Assembly: GCF_026719705.1 (NCBI RefSeq)
Contig: NZ_JAPPRR010000004.1
Coordinates: forward strand, 124,001-188,000
DNA length: 64,000 nt
Source of the DNA: Pseudokordiimonas caeni
Lineage (GTDB): Bacteria; Pseudomonadota; Alphaproteobacteria; Sphingomonadales; Kordiimonadaceae
Reading direction: 5' to 3'
The translations under genes and the position numbers were made by a program. Shown here one piece after another: positions 10,822 through 18,717 of the stretch. The stretch's first letter is position 1, and every line of letters begins with the position of its first letter. Under the pieces are notes generated by a model. The model worked only from the letters and a program-made list of their open reading frames with translations, was not told the DNA's origin and did no database searches.

Positions 10822-11613
10822 ATGCTCTCCTACCAGCACAGCTATCACGCCGGGAATCTGCCCGACATCCACAAACACGGCGTCCTTGCAATCTTCCTTG
10901 CTGCCATGGCAGCGAAGCCCAAACCCATGACCGTAGTGGAAACCCACGCCGGGCGCGGGCTTTATGACCTCGGCGGCATGGAAGCCCAGAAAACGGGCGA
11001 GGCAAGCGAAGGGATTGTGCCGCTTCTGAAGAAGAAGCTGCTCCCCGCCGATCATCCGTTCCTTACCGCCGTTGCCGCCACCCGCAAGCTGCATGGGGCA
11101 AACGCCTACCCTGGCTCGCCGCTTATCGCCCAGCATCTGCTGCGCGAGGGGGATATCCTGCACCTTATGGAGCTGCACCCGCAGGAGCATGCGGCGCTCC
11201 GCGAAACCGCCCGCGCACCCGGCGTGAATATCCACCGCCGGGACGGGTATGAAGGCGTTCTTTCCATCTCGCCCCCCACCCCGCGCCGCGGCCTTGTGCT
11301 CATCGACCCGAGCTACGAGATCAAAAGCGAATATATGGAAGCGGCCTCCTTCATCAAGGAACTGCATGCCAAATGGCCGGAAGCAACGATCCTGCTGTGG
11401 TATCCGATCCTGCAGGCTGGCCTCCATACCCTGATGCTGGACGCACTCGAGGGCACCGACCTGCCCGGCGTGTGGCATGATCAGGTGATGTTCAGCGACA
11501 CGAACCTCCGCATGCTTGGCTCCGGCCTGTTTGCCGTGAACCGGCCTTACGGCGTGGACGAGGCACTTGCCGAGATTTCGGGCGCTGTTTCGAAACTGGC
11601 GGGCAACCGATGA
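10822..11613 (+). CDS. rlmJ: 23S rRNA (adenine-2030-N6)-methyltransferase RlmJ
   Basis: A 263-residue S-adenosylmethionine-dependent methyltransferase that modifies A2030 of 23S rRNA. The N-terminus MLSYQHSYHAGNLPDIHKH is the diagnostic start of the RlmJ/ComJ family, and the catalytic DPPY-like motif appears as DPSYE in LVLIDPSYEIKSEY. The start ATG at 10822 follows a GGAGAAG sequence just after the tldD stop. Its stop overlaps the next gene in ATGA, so the following binding-protein gene may be translationally coupled to it. Confidence 0.94.
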   Translation: MLSYQHSYHAGNLPDIHKHGVLAIFLAAMAAKPKPMTVVETHAGRGLYDLGGMEAQKTGEASEGIVPLLKKKLLPADHPFLTAVAATRKLHGANAYPGSPLIAQHLLREGDILHLMELHPQEHAALRETARAPGVNIHRRDGYEGVLSISPPTPRRGLVLIDPSYEIKSEYMEAASFIKELHAKWPEATILLWYPILQAGLHTLMLDALEGTDLPGVWHDQVMFSDTNLRMLGSGLFAVNRPYGVDEALAEISGAVSKLAGNR

Positions 11614-12356
11614 TCCGCACGCTTGGCGTTACGCTGTGCCTGCTGGCCGGCTTTGCGGTCCGTGCAGCCGACGCACCGCCGGTCGCAGTGCCTTATTACG
11701 ACTATCCGCCGAAAATGGTGATCCTGAACGGCGAGCCCACAGGCACGTATGTCGAATCCTGGAAAGCAATTGCTGCCAAGGCCGGGGTGCGGCTGCAATG
11801 GATGCCGTCGTCGATCGCCGAAGAAACCGCGATGCTCGACCAAGGGCAGCGGCCGATGTGCAACACCGGGCGGCTCGTGACGGAAGAGCGCCGCAAGAGC
11901 TGGGTTTTCCTGCCCTATGTCTATGACTGGCTGGCCGAGGATGTGATCGTCACAACCCCTGCCCTCAAGGCGCGCATTGCCACATATCCGCACCTCAAGG
12001 ATCTGCTGACTGACGCGAGCCTCCACCCGACCTTCGTCGGCGGGCTCGCCATCGGCGAAGGCTTTGAGGGGGCCAACACCAAACGGTCGCACTGGCGCGA
12101 TCTTGATGTGAAATCAGAGGCACAGGCGGTGCGCATGGTCGGGGCTGGCCGCGCCGACTATACTTTGTCGAACAGGGACCAGTTGGCCGAGGCGATCCGG
12201 CATGACCCGGCACTCGGCCAACTGGTCACGTTGCGGTTGCCCGGCATGTATCCGCGCACGCCGGTTTCCATCGCCTGCACACGCGGCACGCCGCCCGCAC
12301 TGATTGAAGCGCTTGGCAAAGCGATGCAGGACTTGGGGTACGAGCCAGCTCCCTGA
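11610..12356 (+). CDS. periplasmic solute-binding-protein-like protein (cassette copy 1)
   Basis: A 248-residue exported protein (signal peptide about residues 1-20 ending VRAA) resembling small family-3 type solute-binding proteins. Conserved landmarks shared with the second copy at 15261 are YYDYPP (29-34), the MLDQG segment, a TGR-containing segment followed by paired basic residues, and a final APxYLTC/TPVSIAC-like strand with one cysteine. No ABC permease or ATPase lies nearby, so a role as a transporter subunit is not supported here. It sits one gene upstream of a membrane alkaline-phosphatase-superfamily protein. The ligand is unknown. Confidence 0.8.
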   Translation: MIRTLGVTLCLLAGFAVRAADAPPVAVPYYDYPPKMVILNGEPTGTYVESWKAIAAKAGVRLQWMPSSIAEETAMLDQGQRPMCNTGRLVTEERRKSWVFLPYVYDWLAEDVIVTTPALKARIATYPHLKDLLTDASLHPTFVGGLAIGEGFEGANTKRSHWRDLDVKSEAQAVRMVGAGRADYTLSNRDQLAEAIRHDPALGQLVTLRLPGMYPRTPVSIACTRGTPPALIEALGKAMQDLGYEPAP

Positions 12357-12384
12357 GGGGCGGGCCAGCGCTGAAGGGGGCAGC

Positions 12385-13755
12385 ATGGCAGCAGGCAAGG
12401 CATTGAACGAAGCAAGCACGGACACGCGGCGGCCGGTCAGCAACCTTGCCTATATCCTTGCCTGCATCCTGATCTGCAACCTGCCCTTCATCGGCTTCTA
12501 TATCATCGGCAGCGCCCCGCGCCTGCGCTTCATCCTTGCCTATACCGTCCTCGCGATCCTTATCAGCGTGCGGCCGCGTTTCCTGTATCTCCTCGCCTTC
12601 TGGGCCTTGCTCGTTTACGACCTGCTGACAACCGCAGCGGGGGTCTTTTACTTCTCTGTCGAGGAAATTGCGGCGGCGACAAAATTCCTGCCGATGCTGA
12701 GCCCATCCGAAGGTTTTGCCTTCTATCTGCCGTTCGTGGCCATTCTGGTGTGCGGCACGCTCGCCACCATCGGCGCGCTGCGCTTCCGGCCCGTCAGTCC
12801 TGCCCGGATGATCCTGCCATTCTTTGCCATCACCCTTGCCCTTGGCGCTGCCGAGCATCTGAATGTCGCGCTCAGCGGCTATCATCTCGGCAAGGCCATG
12901 GGGCAGGACAAACCGTTCGAATCCGCCGCGCTGGCCTCAGGTTTCGAAACCCGCGTTCAGGCGCTGCCGGAAGGTGGCAAGGCTTTGCTCGTGATCGTGG
13001 AAAGCTACGGCCTGTATCTTGATCCCGCCATCAGGGCGCAGATTGCGGCCCCGCTTCATGCTGCCGCCTTGCAGAAACGCTATGAAATCCGCGAAGGCAC
13101 GACACCGTTCCTCGGCCACACGACAGACGCTGAAATGCGGGAGCTTTGCAGCACATGGGCCGGATACCGGGACATCGGCGCACCCGACAGCCTGCCCATC
13201 GGCCCCTGCCTGCCGCAACGGCTCGCGGATAAAGAGATTGAAACTGTCGCCATTCACGGCTTCTGGAGCGCGATGTTCAACCGGGCCGACTGGTTCCCGA
13301 AGATCGGCATCGGGCGCAGCATTTTCTATGAACAGATGAAAGGGCAAGGACTTGAGGAATGCCGGGGCGTCTTCATCGGCCCCTGCGACCCCGCCGTGCT
13401 GGACACAAGCGTCGTGGCAGCGTTGAAAAGCGGCGGCCGGAAGCTCGTCTACTTCCTGACGCTCACGAGCCACCTGCCCTTTGTTGCGACCGATCGGTAC
13501 GATACACCTTTCCCGTGCGGCACGGACGCTTCGCCGATCACCGATTTTCAGGCCTGCAAGCAGGCGAATTACCTGCACAGCTTCTTCATCCATCTGGCCG
13601 GCACGCTGGCGCGCGAAGACCTGCAGATTGACCACATCCTGCTGGTGGGCGATCATGTCCCCCCGTTCCTGAAACGGGATGCAAGGGCGCTCTTCGATCC
13701 CGGCACGGTACCATGGCTTGCCTACGACAGGCGCACAGCAAGCGATATGAACTGA
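12385..13755 (+). CDS. membrane alkaline-phosphatase-superfamily transferase (LtaS/EptA-like), copy 1
   Basis: A 456-residue protein with about five N-terminal transmembrane helices (roughly residues 21-157) and a periplasmic sulfatase/phosphotransferase-fold domain. The expected active-site residues can be placed: E206 in VIVESYG, the nucleophile Thr in HTTDAE (T246 or T247), and D423-H424 in LLVGDHVPPF. Several cysteines (for example PC-LPQR, CRGVFIGPCDP, PCGTDAS, QACKQ) suggest disulfides as in EptA. By family knowledge such enzymes move phosphoglycerol or phosphoethanolamine headgroups; the substrate here is unknown. ATG at 12385 follows GAAGGGGG. It is clearly paralogous to the next gene. 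Confidence 0.85.
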   Translation: MAAGKALNEASTDTRRPVSNLAYILACILICNLPFIGFYIIGSAPRLRFILAYTVLAILISVRPRFLYLLAFWALLVYDLLTTAAGVFYFSVEEIAAATKFLPMLSPSEGFAFYLPFVAILVCGTLATIGALRFRPVSPARMILPFFAITLALGAAEHLNVALSGYHLGKAMGQDKPFESAALASGFETRVQALPEGGKALLVIVESYGLYLDPAIRAQIAAPLHAAALQKRYEIREGTTPFLGHTTDAEMRELCSTWAGYRDIGAPDSLPIGPCLPQRLADKEIETVAIHGFWSAMFNRADWFPKIGIGRSIFYEQMKGQGLEECRGVFIGPCDPAVLDTSVVAALKSGGRKLVYFLTLTSHLPFVATDRYDTPFPCGTDASPITDFQACKQANYLHSFFIHLAGTLAREDLQIDHILLVGDHVPPFLKRDARALFDPGTVPWLAYDRRTASDMN

Positions 13756-13839
13756 CTGATTTTAATCGATTATAAAGCGCTTCTTAACGGTCACATGGCA
13801 CGCTGGGCACCGGTTGACAGCATTGGGGGACGCACATTT
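13756..13839. promoter_or_regulatory. AT-rich spacer between the two transferase paralogues
   Basis: An 84-base gap, AT-rich in its first half, where a separate promoter for the second transferase/binding-protein pair could lie. It contains TTAA at 13762-13765 and TAAA at 13773-13776 separated by seven bases, one mismatch from a CtrA box (TTAA-N7-TTAA). A GGGGGA ribosome-binding site precedes the next ATG. The CtrA reading is speculative. Confidence 0.3.
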
Positions 13840-15264
13840 ATGGCTCGGACTGCGGCAGCGGACACAAAATTGAACGAACAGGCGACGGCGAGCGACAGCC
13901 GCCGCCCTGTCGGCAATTTTATCTATATCCTTGCGTGTCTGGTGATCTGCAACCTGCCGTTCGTCGGCTTTTACATCATCGGCACTGATTCCCGAATGAA
14001 TTACATCGCACTGTATACGGTGCTTGGAATCCTTGCGGCGCGGCGAATCAATCCTTGGCTGGTCGCCACTCTTTGGAGCGCACTGGTGCTTGATCTGCTT
14101 TCGACCGGAGCGCGTGTCTTCTCCTTCACGCTACTGGAACTGGCCGGGGCTCTCAAATTCCTGCCCATGCTCGCCCCGTCGGAAGGCATAGCCTTCTATC
14201 TGCCTTTCCTTGCCATCATCCTGTCAGGTGTTCTGCTAACATTTGCGGCCTATCGCTACCGGCCCTTGAATCCGGACAGGCTTGCCGTGCCTTTCACCAT
14301 GATTACTTTCACGCTAGCCGGCGGCGAATATTTTTCGCTTCAGTCAATCCATTATGACCTCGGCAAGACGCTAGGCCCATCGGAAGAGTTTCAGTCAGCC
14401 TCCCTTGACACGGGTTTCGAGCAACGGGCCATCACACTGCCGGACAATGGCAAAGTTCTTATGGTGATGGTTGAAAGCTATGGTGAATACAAGGATGTCG
14501 CCATCAGGGATATTGTCAGCGCCCCGCTCTTCAGCGAGACCATCAGCAGCCGTTTCAATATCCAGACCGGTTCGACCACCTTCCTTGGCCATACTACCGA
14601 CGCCGAAATGCGCGAGCTTTGCGGCACTTGGGAAAAATATAGTGACCTTGAAGATGTAGAACGTCCGTCCTTTGGCACCTGCATGCCACACCGGTTGTTG
14701 GAAGCCGGTGTGGAAACGGTGGCCATTCACAACTTCCGCGGTCGCATGTTCGACCGCCGCGACTGGTATCCGAAGATCGGCATCACCCGCGCCAGCTTTT
14801 ACGAAAACATGTACAAACTTGGCATGGCAGAATGCCGGGGCGTCTTCCTTGGCCCCTGTGACCCTGATGTCCTCGACAAAGTCGTAGCACCGGAACTCAC
14901 CAGCGATGGCAAACGGTTCGTCTATTTCCTGACCCTGACTGGCCACCTGCCCTTCGTGGCAACAGAGGCGGATACGCCATTTGCCTGTGGTGCAAAAGGC
15001 GCCGCCATCAGCGACTACCAAGCCTGTCAGCAAGCCAATTACATCCATCATTTCCTAGACCGTCTTGCCGAAACAGTCGCCAGAGCTGACGAGGATCTGA
15101 CCACAATACTGATCGTGGGCGACCATGAGCCACCCTTCATGAAACGCGATGCCAAACAGCTCTTCAACCCGAAGATCGTGCCTTGGTTCTATCTGACTCG
15201 CAAAGGCCCCGACGTAGCACAAGGGGCGCCCGAAACACCATCGGAGACGGGTGCAGGGCGATGA
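13840..15264 (+). CDS. membrane alkaline-phosphatase-superfamily transferase (LtaS/EptA-like), copy 2
   Basis: A 474-residue paralogue of the preceding transferase, similar along its whole length. It has the same five-helix N-terminal part (about 26-165), the metal-binding E212 in VMVESYG, the nucleophile Thr in HTTDAE (T252 or T253), and D428-H429 in LIVGDHEPPF. The PKIGI, CRGVF-LGPCDP and FLTLTGHLPFVAT segments are shared with copy 1, as are the cysteines. By eye its third codon positions are more AT-rich than those of copy 1. The start ATG at 13840 follows GGGGGA. Its stop overlaps the second binding protein in ATGA. Confidence 0.85.
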   Translation: MARTAAADTKLNEQATASDSRRPVGNFIYILACLVICNLPFVGFYIIGTDSRMNYIALYTVLGILAARRINPWLVATLWSALVLDLLSTGARVFSFTLLELAGALKFLPMLAPSEGIAFYLPFLAIILSGVLLTFAAYRYRPLNPDRLAVPFTMITFTLAGGEYFSLQSIHYDLGKTLGPSEEFQSASLDTGFEQRAITLPDNGKVLMVMVESYGEYKDVAIRDIVSAPLFSETISSRFNIQTGSTTFLGHTTDAEMRELCGTWEKYSDLEDVERPSFGTCMPHRLLEAGVETVAIHNFRGRMFDRRDWYPKIGITRASFYENMYKLGMAECRGVFLGPCDPDVLDKVVAPELTSDGKRFVYFLTLTGHLPFVATEADTPFACGAKGAAISDYQACQQANYIHHFLDRLAETVARADEDLTTILIVGDHEPPFMKRDAKQLFNPKIVPWFYLTRKGPDVAQGAPETPSETGAGR

Positions 15265-16022
15265 AAGCTTGTACAAGCCTCCTGTCGATAGTGTTCCTGA
15301 GTGTCCATGCGCTGGCCGCGGGAGACAAACCCGCTATCAATGTGACCTATTATGACTATCCACCAACCATGAAGATCGTGGATGGCCGCCCGGCCGGCCC
15401 CTATGTAGATCAGATCGTCAAAGTTGCCGAAACCGCCGGCCTTTCGATCCACTGGCTGCTGACCACGATCAATGCCGAAACCAAGATGCTGGACCAGGGC
15501 GTGCGGCAAATCTGCACCACCGGGCGCCTGCATAATGATGAGCGCGCAGCGCGCTGGCTTTATGTGCCTTATGAATGGGATTGGCTGCCGGGCGACATTA
15601 TCGTGTCCCGGCCTGAAAAGGCTGCAGTCGTGGCCGAACACCCGCATATCCTTGATCTCCTGCATGACCGCAGCCTACACCCGATGATGGTCGGCGGCAG
15701 CACCTTCGGCAACGAGGTCGACAAGGCGATCAAGTACCGTGACCATTGGGTCGCCAATGATGCTGGGTCCGAAATCCAGGTGATCAAGCTTATCGCCGCC
15801 GGCCGCGCCGATTATACGATCATCGCCTTCGACCAGTGGGAGGAAGCGCTGGCCGCGGACCAGAGCCTTTCATTCCTTTCCGCCCTGAAGATTGATGGCG
15901 TCCTGCCCCCGGCCCCCATCTATCTCACCTGCAGCAAGGCGACCGACCCGCAGGTGATCGTCAAGCTGGGCGAGGCTATGGGCAAGCTCGGCTACAAATA
16001 CCGGCCGGAAATCGACCGCTAA
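15261..16022 (+). CDS. periplasmic solute-binding-protein-like protein (cassette copy 2)
   Basis: A 253-residue exported protein with a signal peptide (about residues 1-20, HALAA) and the same landmarks as the copy at 11610: YYDYPP (30-35), KMLDQG, a TGRL segment followed by ER, and a Trp-Asp-Trp region. It overlaps the second transferase by four bases (ATGA), the strongest evidence that binding protein and transferase act together. No permease is linked. A strong bidirectional terminator follows, closing the unit. The ligand is unknown. Confidence 0.8.
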   Translation: MKACTSLLSIVFLSVHALAAGDKPAINVTYYDYPPTMKIVDGRPAGPYVDQIVKVAETAGLSIHWLLTTINAETKMLDQGVRQICTTGRLHNDERAARWLYVPYEWDWLPGDIIVSRPEKAAVVAEHPHILDLLHDRSLHPMMVGGSTFGNEVDKAIKYRDHWVANDAGSEIQVIKLIAAGRADYTIIAFDQWEEALAADQSLSFLSALKIDGVLPPAPIYLTCSKATDPQVIVKLGEAMGKLGYKYRPEIDR

Positions 16023-16026
16023 AAGA

Positions 16027-16060
16027 AAAAGGCCGGCAACCGTGCGGTCACCGGCCTTTT
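16027..16060. terminator. bidirectional rho-independent terminator
   Basis: A perfect ten-base stem (AAAAGGCCGG at 16027-16036 and CCGGCCTTTT at 16051-16060) with an inner ACCG-TG-CGGT extension and runs of A/T on both sides. It lies between the convergent ends of the binding-protein gene and scoB and can serve both. Confidence 0.9.
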
Positions 16061-16078
16061 CCAATTCTTTACGCCAGA

Positions 16079-16711
16079 TCAGCCGACGAGCGTGGCTTCC
16101 GTCTTGGCCTTCACTTCGTCAAGCGTCACGCCGTCCGCAAGCTCGACAACCTTGAGCCCGCCTTCGACCACATCGAACACACCAAGGCCGGTGATGATAC
16201 GGTCCACAACGGCGGTGCCGGTCAGCGGCAATGTGCAGGCCTTCAGGAGCTTCGATTCGCCCGCCTTGTTGGTGTGATCCATGATCACCACAACGCGCTT
16301 CACGCCGGCCACAAGGTCCATGGCGCCGCCCATGCCCTTCACCATCTTGCCGGGGATCATCCAGTTGGCGAGATCGCCGTTTTCGGCCACTTCCATGGCG
16401 CCGAGGATCGACAGATCGATATGCCCGCCGCGGATCATGCCGAAGCTGTCGGCGGACGAGAAATAGCTCGTGGTCGGCAGTTCGGTGATCGTCTGCTTGC
16501 CAGCATTGATCAGGTCAGCATCTTCCTCGCCCTCATAAGGGAAAGGCCCCATGCCGAGCATGCCGTTTTCCGACTGCAGAGTGACCTCGATCCCCTCGGG
16601 GATATGGTTCGCCACAAGGGTGGGGATACCGATGCCGAGGTTCACATAGAAACCGTCTTCGAGTTCGCGGGCGGCGCGTGCCGCCATCTGGTCTCTGTCC
16701 CAAGCCATCAT
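16079..16711 (-). CDS. scoB: 3-oxoacid CoA-transferase subunit B
   Basis: The 210-residue beta subunit of succinyl-CoA:3-ketoacid (acetoacetate) CoA-transferase, which activates acetoacetate using succinyl-CoA. The catalytic glutamate is in [10 protein letters not shown] (E48), and [14 protein letters not shown] is typical of the B subunit. The ATG at 16709-16711 overlaps the scoA stop in ATGA, as expected for subunits made in equal amounts. ATG one codon later is an equally possible start. It ends at the bidirectional terminator. Confidence 0.96.
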   Translation of the reverse strand: MMAWDRDQMAARAARELEDGFYVNLGIGIPTLVANHIPEGIEVTLQSENGMLGMGPFPYEGEEDADLINAGKQTITELPTTSYFSSADSFGMIRGGHIDLSILGAMEVAENGDLANWMIPGKMVKGMGGAMDLVAGVKRVVVIMDHTNKAGESKLLKACTLPLTGTAVVDRIITGLGVFDVVEGGLKVVELADGVTLDEVKAKTEATLVG

Positions 16712-17412
16712 GCGGTCTCCTTCTTGCGCACGGTGCGCTGTTCGATGCGCTTCTCGAAGCTGCCCTTGATCAGGCGCTGCACGAAAATGCCGGGGGTGTG
16801 GATATGGTCGGGGTCAAGGCTGCCCGCGGGCACGATCTCTTCCACTTCGGCCACAGTCACCTTGCCGGCGGTTGCCATCATCGGATTAAAGTTCCGCGCC
16901 GTTTTCCGGTAGATGAGATTGCCTTCGGTATCGGCCTTCCATGCCTTCACGATGGAAAGGTCGGCCACAAGGCCGGTTTCCATGATGTAGGTTTCGCCGC
17001 CGAAGTCCTTGTGTTCCTTGCCCTCGGCAATCAGCGTGCCCACACCGGTCTTGGTGTAGAAGCCGGGAATGCCGGCGCCGCCCGCGCGGATGCGTTCGGC
17101 AAGCGTGCCCTGCGGGTTGAACTCAAGCTGCAGTTCGCCCGCCAGATACTGGCGCTCGAATTCCTTGTTCTCGCCCACATAGGACGAGATCATCTTGCGG
17201 ATGCGTTTGGCGTCCAGAAGCACACCAAGGCCGAAGCCATCGACGCCGCAGTTATTGGAAATGACCGTGATATCCTTCACACCGCTTTTGAGAAGCGCCG
17301 CGATCAGATTCTCCGGGATGCCGCAAAGGCCGAAGCCCCCCGACATGATGGTCATGCCATCGAACAGCAGGCCTTCCAGCGCTGTTCCGGCATTATCAAA
17401 CACTTTTCTCAT
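16708..17412 (-). CDS. scoA: 3-oxoacid CoA-transferase subunit A
   Basis: The 234-residue alpha subunit of the acetoacetate CoA-transferase. Recognisable segments are [18 protein letters not shown], the conserved [15 protein letters not shown] and [10 protein letters not shown] longer open frame extends upstream to 17772, but that part crosses the promoter region and has no family similarity; ATG at 17410-17412 is the standard start. It is the first gene of the scoAB pair. Confidence 0.96.
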   Translation of the reverse strand: MRKVFDNAGTALEGLLFDGMTIMSGGFGLCGIPENLIAALLKSGVKDITVISNNCGVDGFGLGVLLDAKRIRKMISSYVGENKEFERQYLAGELQLEFNPQGTLAERIRAGGAGIPGFYTKTGVGTLIAEGKEHKDFGGETYIMETGLVADLSIVKAWKADTEGNLIYRKTARNFNPMMATAGKVTVAEVEEIVPAGSLDPDHIHTPGIFVQRLIKGSFEKRIEQRTVRKKETA

Positions 17413-17465
17413 GGCCACTCCCCAGGCTTGTTGGCACCGCCGGCGCCAAATTTCAATGAGCGTTG

Positions 17466-17483
17466 AAAATCGATAACGATTTT
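17466..17483. promoter_or_regulatory. inverted repeat in the scoA leader (possible operator)
   Basis: AAAATCG at 17466-17472 and CGATTTT at 17477-17483 form perfect seven-base arms around ATAA. It lies 54 bases upstream of scoA and about 115 bases upstream of the divergent small membrane gene. A regulator-binding site is an inference; no candidate regulator is adjacent. Confidence 0.4.
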
Positions 17484-17510
17484 TTGCACTGCACGCAAGA
17501 CGGAGTAGCT

Positions 17511-17538
17511 TTGAATATGCCGTATTTCGGCCTATATT
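17511..17538 (+). promoter_or_regulatory. candidate sigma-70 promoter for the small membrane protein
   Basis: TTGAAT (17511-17516) and TATATT (17533-17538) are separated by 16 bases and match the housekeeping consensus in four and five of six positions. The predicted start site would be about 50 bases before the ATG at 17597. A GCCGG/CCGGC hairpin (17558-17575) lies in the leader. Confidence 0.5.
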
Positions 17539-17596
17539 GAAGGCAACAAATACAAAAGCCGGATCACATTCCGGCGACAGCGAGCGGAGACCAACC

Positions 17597-17866
17597 ATGA
17601 TGCGCATCCTGTGCCGCACAATAGGCACCTTTTTCTGTCTGATCGGTATAGTCGGCATGCTGACGCCCATTCCGCTTGGGCTCATCTTCTTCATCATCGG
17701 GCTGATGTTCCTGATTCCGTCGACCCCTTCGGCGGCCACCGCCGTGCGCTGGGCGCGCCGCAAATCAGACATTTTCGATCGTTCGATGGATGCAGTGACC
17801 GTGCGCCTGCCGGTGCCCTACCGCCGCGTCCTGCGCCAGACCGAGATCGATTTCTACGAGATCTAG
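17597..17866 (+). CDS. small two-helix membrane protein, PGPGW-like
   Basis: An 89-residue protein with a hydrophobic hairpin: helix, then PIPLG, then helix (about residues 8-45), followed by a basic tail. It resembles small membrane proteins of the PGPGW type, whose role is unknown. A second protein with the same plan (PLPIPLGIPL) is encoded at 59777, so the two look like distant paralogues. ATG at 17597 follows GCGGAGA; a longer in-frame start at 17537 would add a polar extension overlapping the promoter. Confidence 0.7.
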   Translation: MMRILCRTIGTFFCLIGIVGMLTPIPLGLIFFIIGLMFLIPSTPSAATAVRWARRKSDIFDRSMDAVTVRLPVPYRRVLRQTEIDFYEI

Positions 17867-18585
17867 GAGCGACCTCTGCCGTCATCGGGGCAAGCCGCCC
17901 GCCGCTCGCGGCTGGCTTCCTCGAACCAGCGGCGCACCAGATCGTCGCGCCTACCGGGATAACGCGCCCCGACAAGGCTTTGCGAGACCATCCTGTCCGG
18001 GCGGAAATTCCTGAAGCTGCGCCGCATCTCGCACCAGGCGCCGAGCACTGCCGAGTTTCCAAAAAAGACGAGCGCAATGGGCCAGATCGTCCGCTCTGAC
18101 CGCTCCCCCTTTTCATTGATATAGGCAATCGTCACCTTCTCCTGCGCCCGGATGGCGCCGCGGATAAGGGTAAGGTCGATGGGGCCTGCAAGCCGGTCAT
18201 CGATCGGTGCGGCGAAATAGGCGGTCGCTTCCATGTCGGCCCGCACGTCATCAGGCAGCACGGTGCGCACCTTGGCAAGCAGCGATTCGGCGGCCCGGAT
18301 CAGCGCCTTGTCGCCGTAGCGGCCAGCCAGTTTGGCGCCGATCACCACGGCTTCCACCTCTTCGGTTGTCAGCATCAGGGGCGGCAGGTGATAGCCCGCG
18401 TGCAGCACATAGCCGATCCCCGCCTCGCCCTCGATGGGCACACCGTCCGCCTGCAGGCCGGCTATATCGCGGTACACGGTCCGCACGGAAACGCCGATTT
18501 CCGCCGCGATATGATCGGCGGTCACCGGTTTGCCGTGACGACGGAGTATCTCGATCGTTTCAAAAAGGCGGTCTGCTTTGCGCAT
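17863..18585 (-). CDS. YafY-type WYL-domain transcriptional regulator
   Basis: A 240-residue regulator with an N-terminal winged helix-turn-helix (RKADRLFETIEILRR through SVRTVYRDIAGL, about residues 1-60) and a C-terminal WYL-type domain (about 130-215, with VTIAYINEKGE). WYL domains sense small ligands or nucleic acids. ATG at 18583-18585 follows GAGGGG. It is divergent from the metaxin-like GST gene, and an array of TGTCAG half-sites lies between them, so it probably controls itself and that gene. Confidence 0.9.
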   Translation of the reverse strand: MRKADRLFETIEILRRHGKPVTADHIAAEIGVSVRTVYRDIAGLQADGVPIEGEAGIGYVLHAGYHLPPLMLTTEEVEAVVIGAKLAGRYGDKALIRAAESLLAKVRTVLPDDVRADMEATAYFAAPIDDRLAGPIDLTLIRGAIRAQEKVTIAYINEKGERSERTIWPIALVFFGNSAVLGAWCEMRRSFRNFRPDRMVSQSLVGARYPGRRDDLVRRWFEEASRERRAACPDDGRGRS

Positions 18586-18627
18586 GGAACCCCTCGGATC
18601 AATTTTCTGCACCCTATCTTAAGGCTC

Positions 18628-18655
18628 CTGACAAGCCCTGTCAGTAGCCTGTCAG
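18628..18655. promoter_or_regulatory. candidate WYL-regulator operator (three TGTCAG half-sites)
   Basis: CTGACA (18628-18633) and TGTCAG (18639-18644) form a perfect inverted repeat with a five-base spacer, and a third TGTCAG (18650-18655) follows 11 bases later, about one helical turn. The array lies in the 132-base gap between the divergent regulator and GST genes. A further GTCGCC/GGCGAC inverted repeat is at 18668-18688. Binding by the adjacent WYL regulator is inferred from position. Confidence 0.6.
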
Positions 18656-18717
18656 TATGGTCCGTTTGTCGCCACCGACAGCGGCGACACAAGATCCAGA
18701 ACAAGGGGACCCGAGAC

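Noticed and set aside
11610-16022. The binding proteins as part of an ABC importer
   Set aside because: No permease or ATPase gene lies anywhere near, and one copy is coupled directly to the transferase instead.
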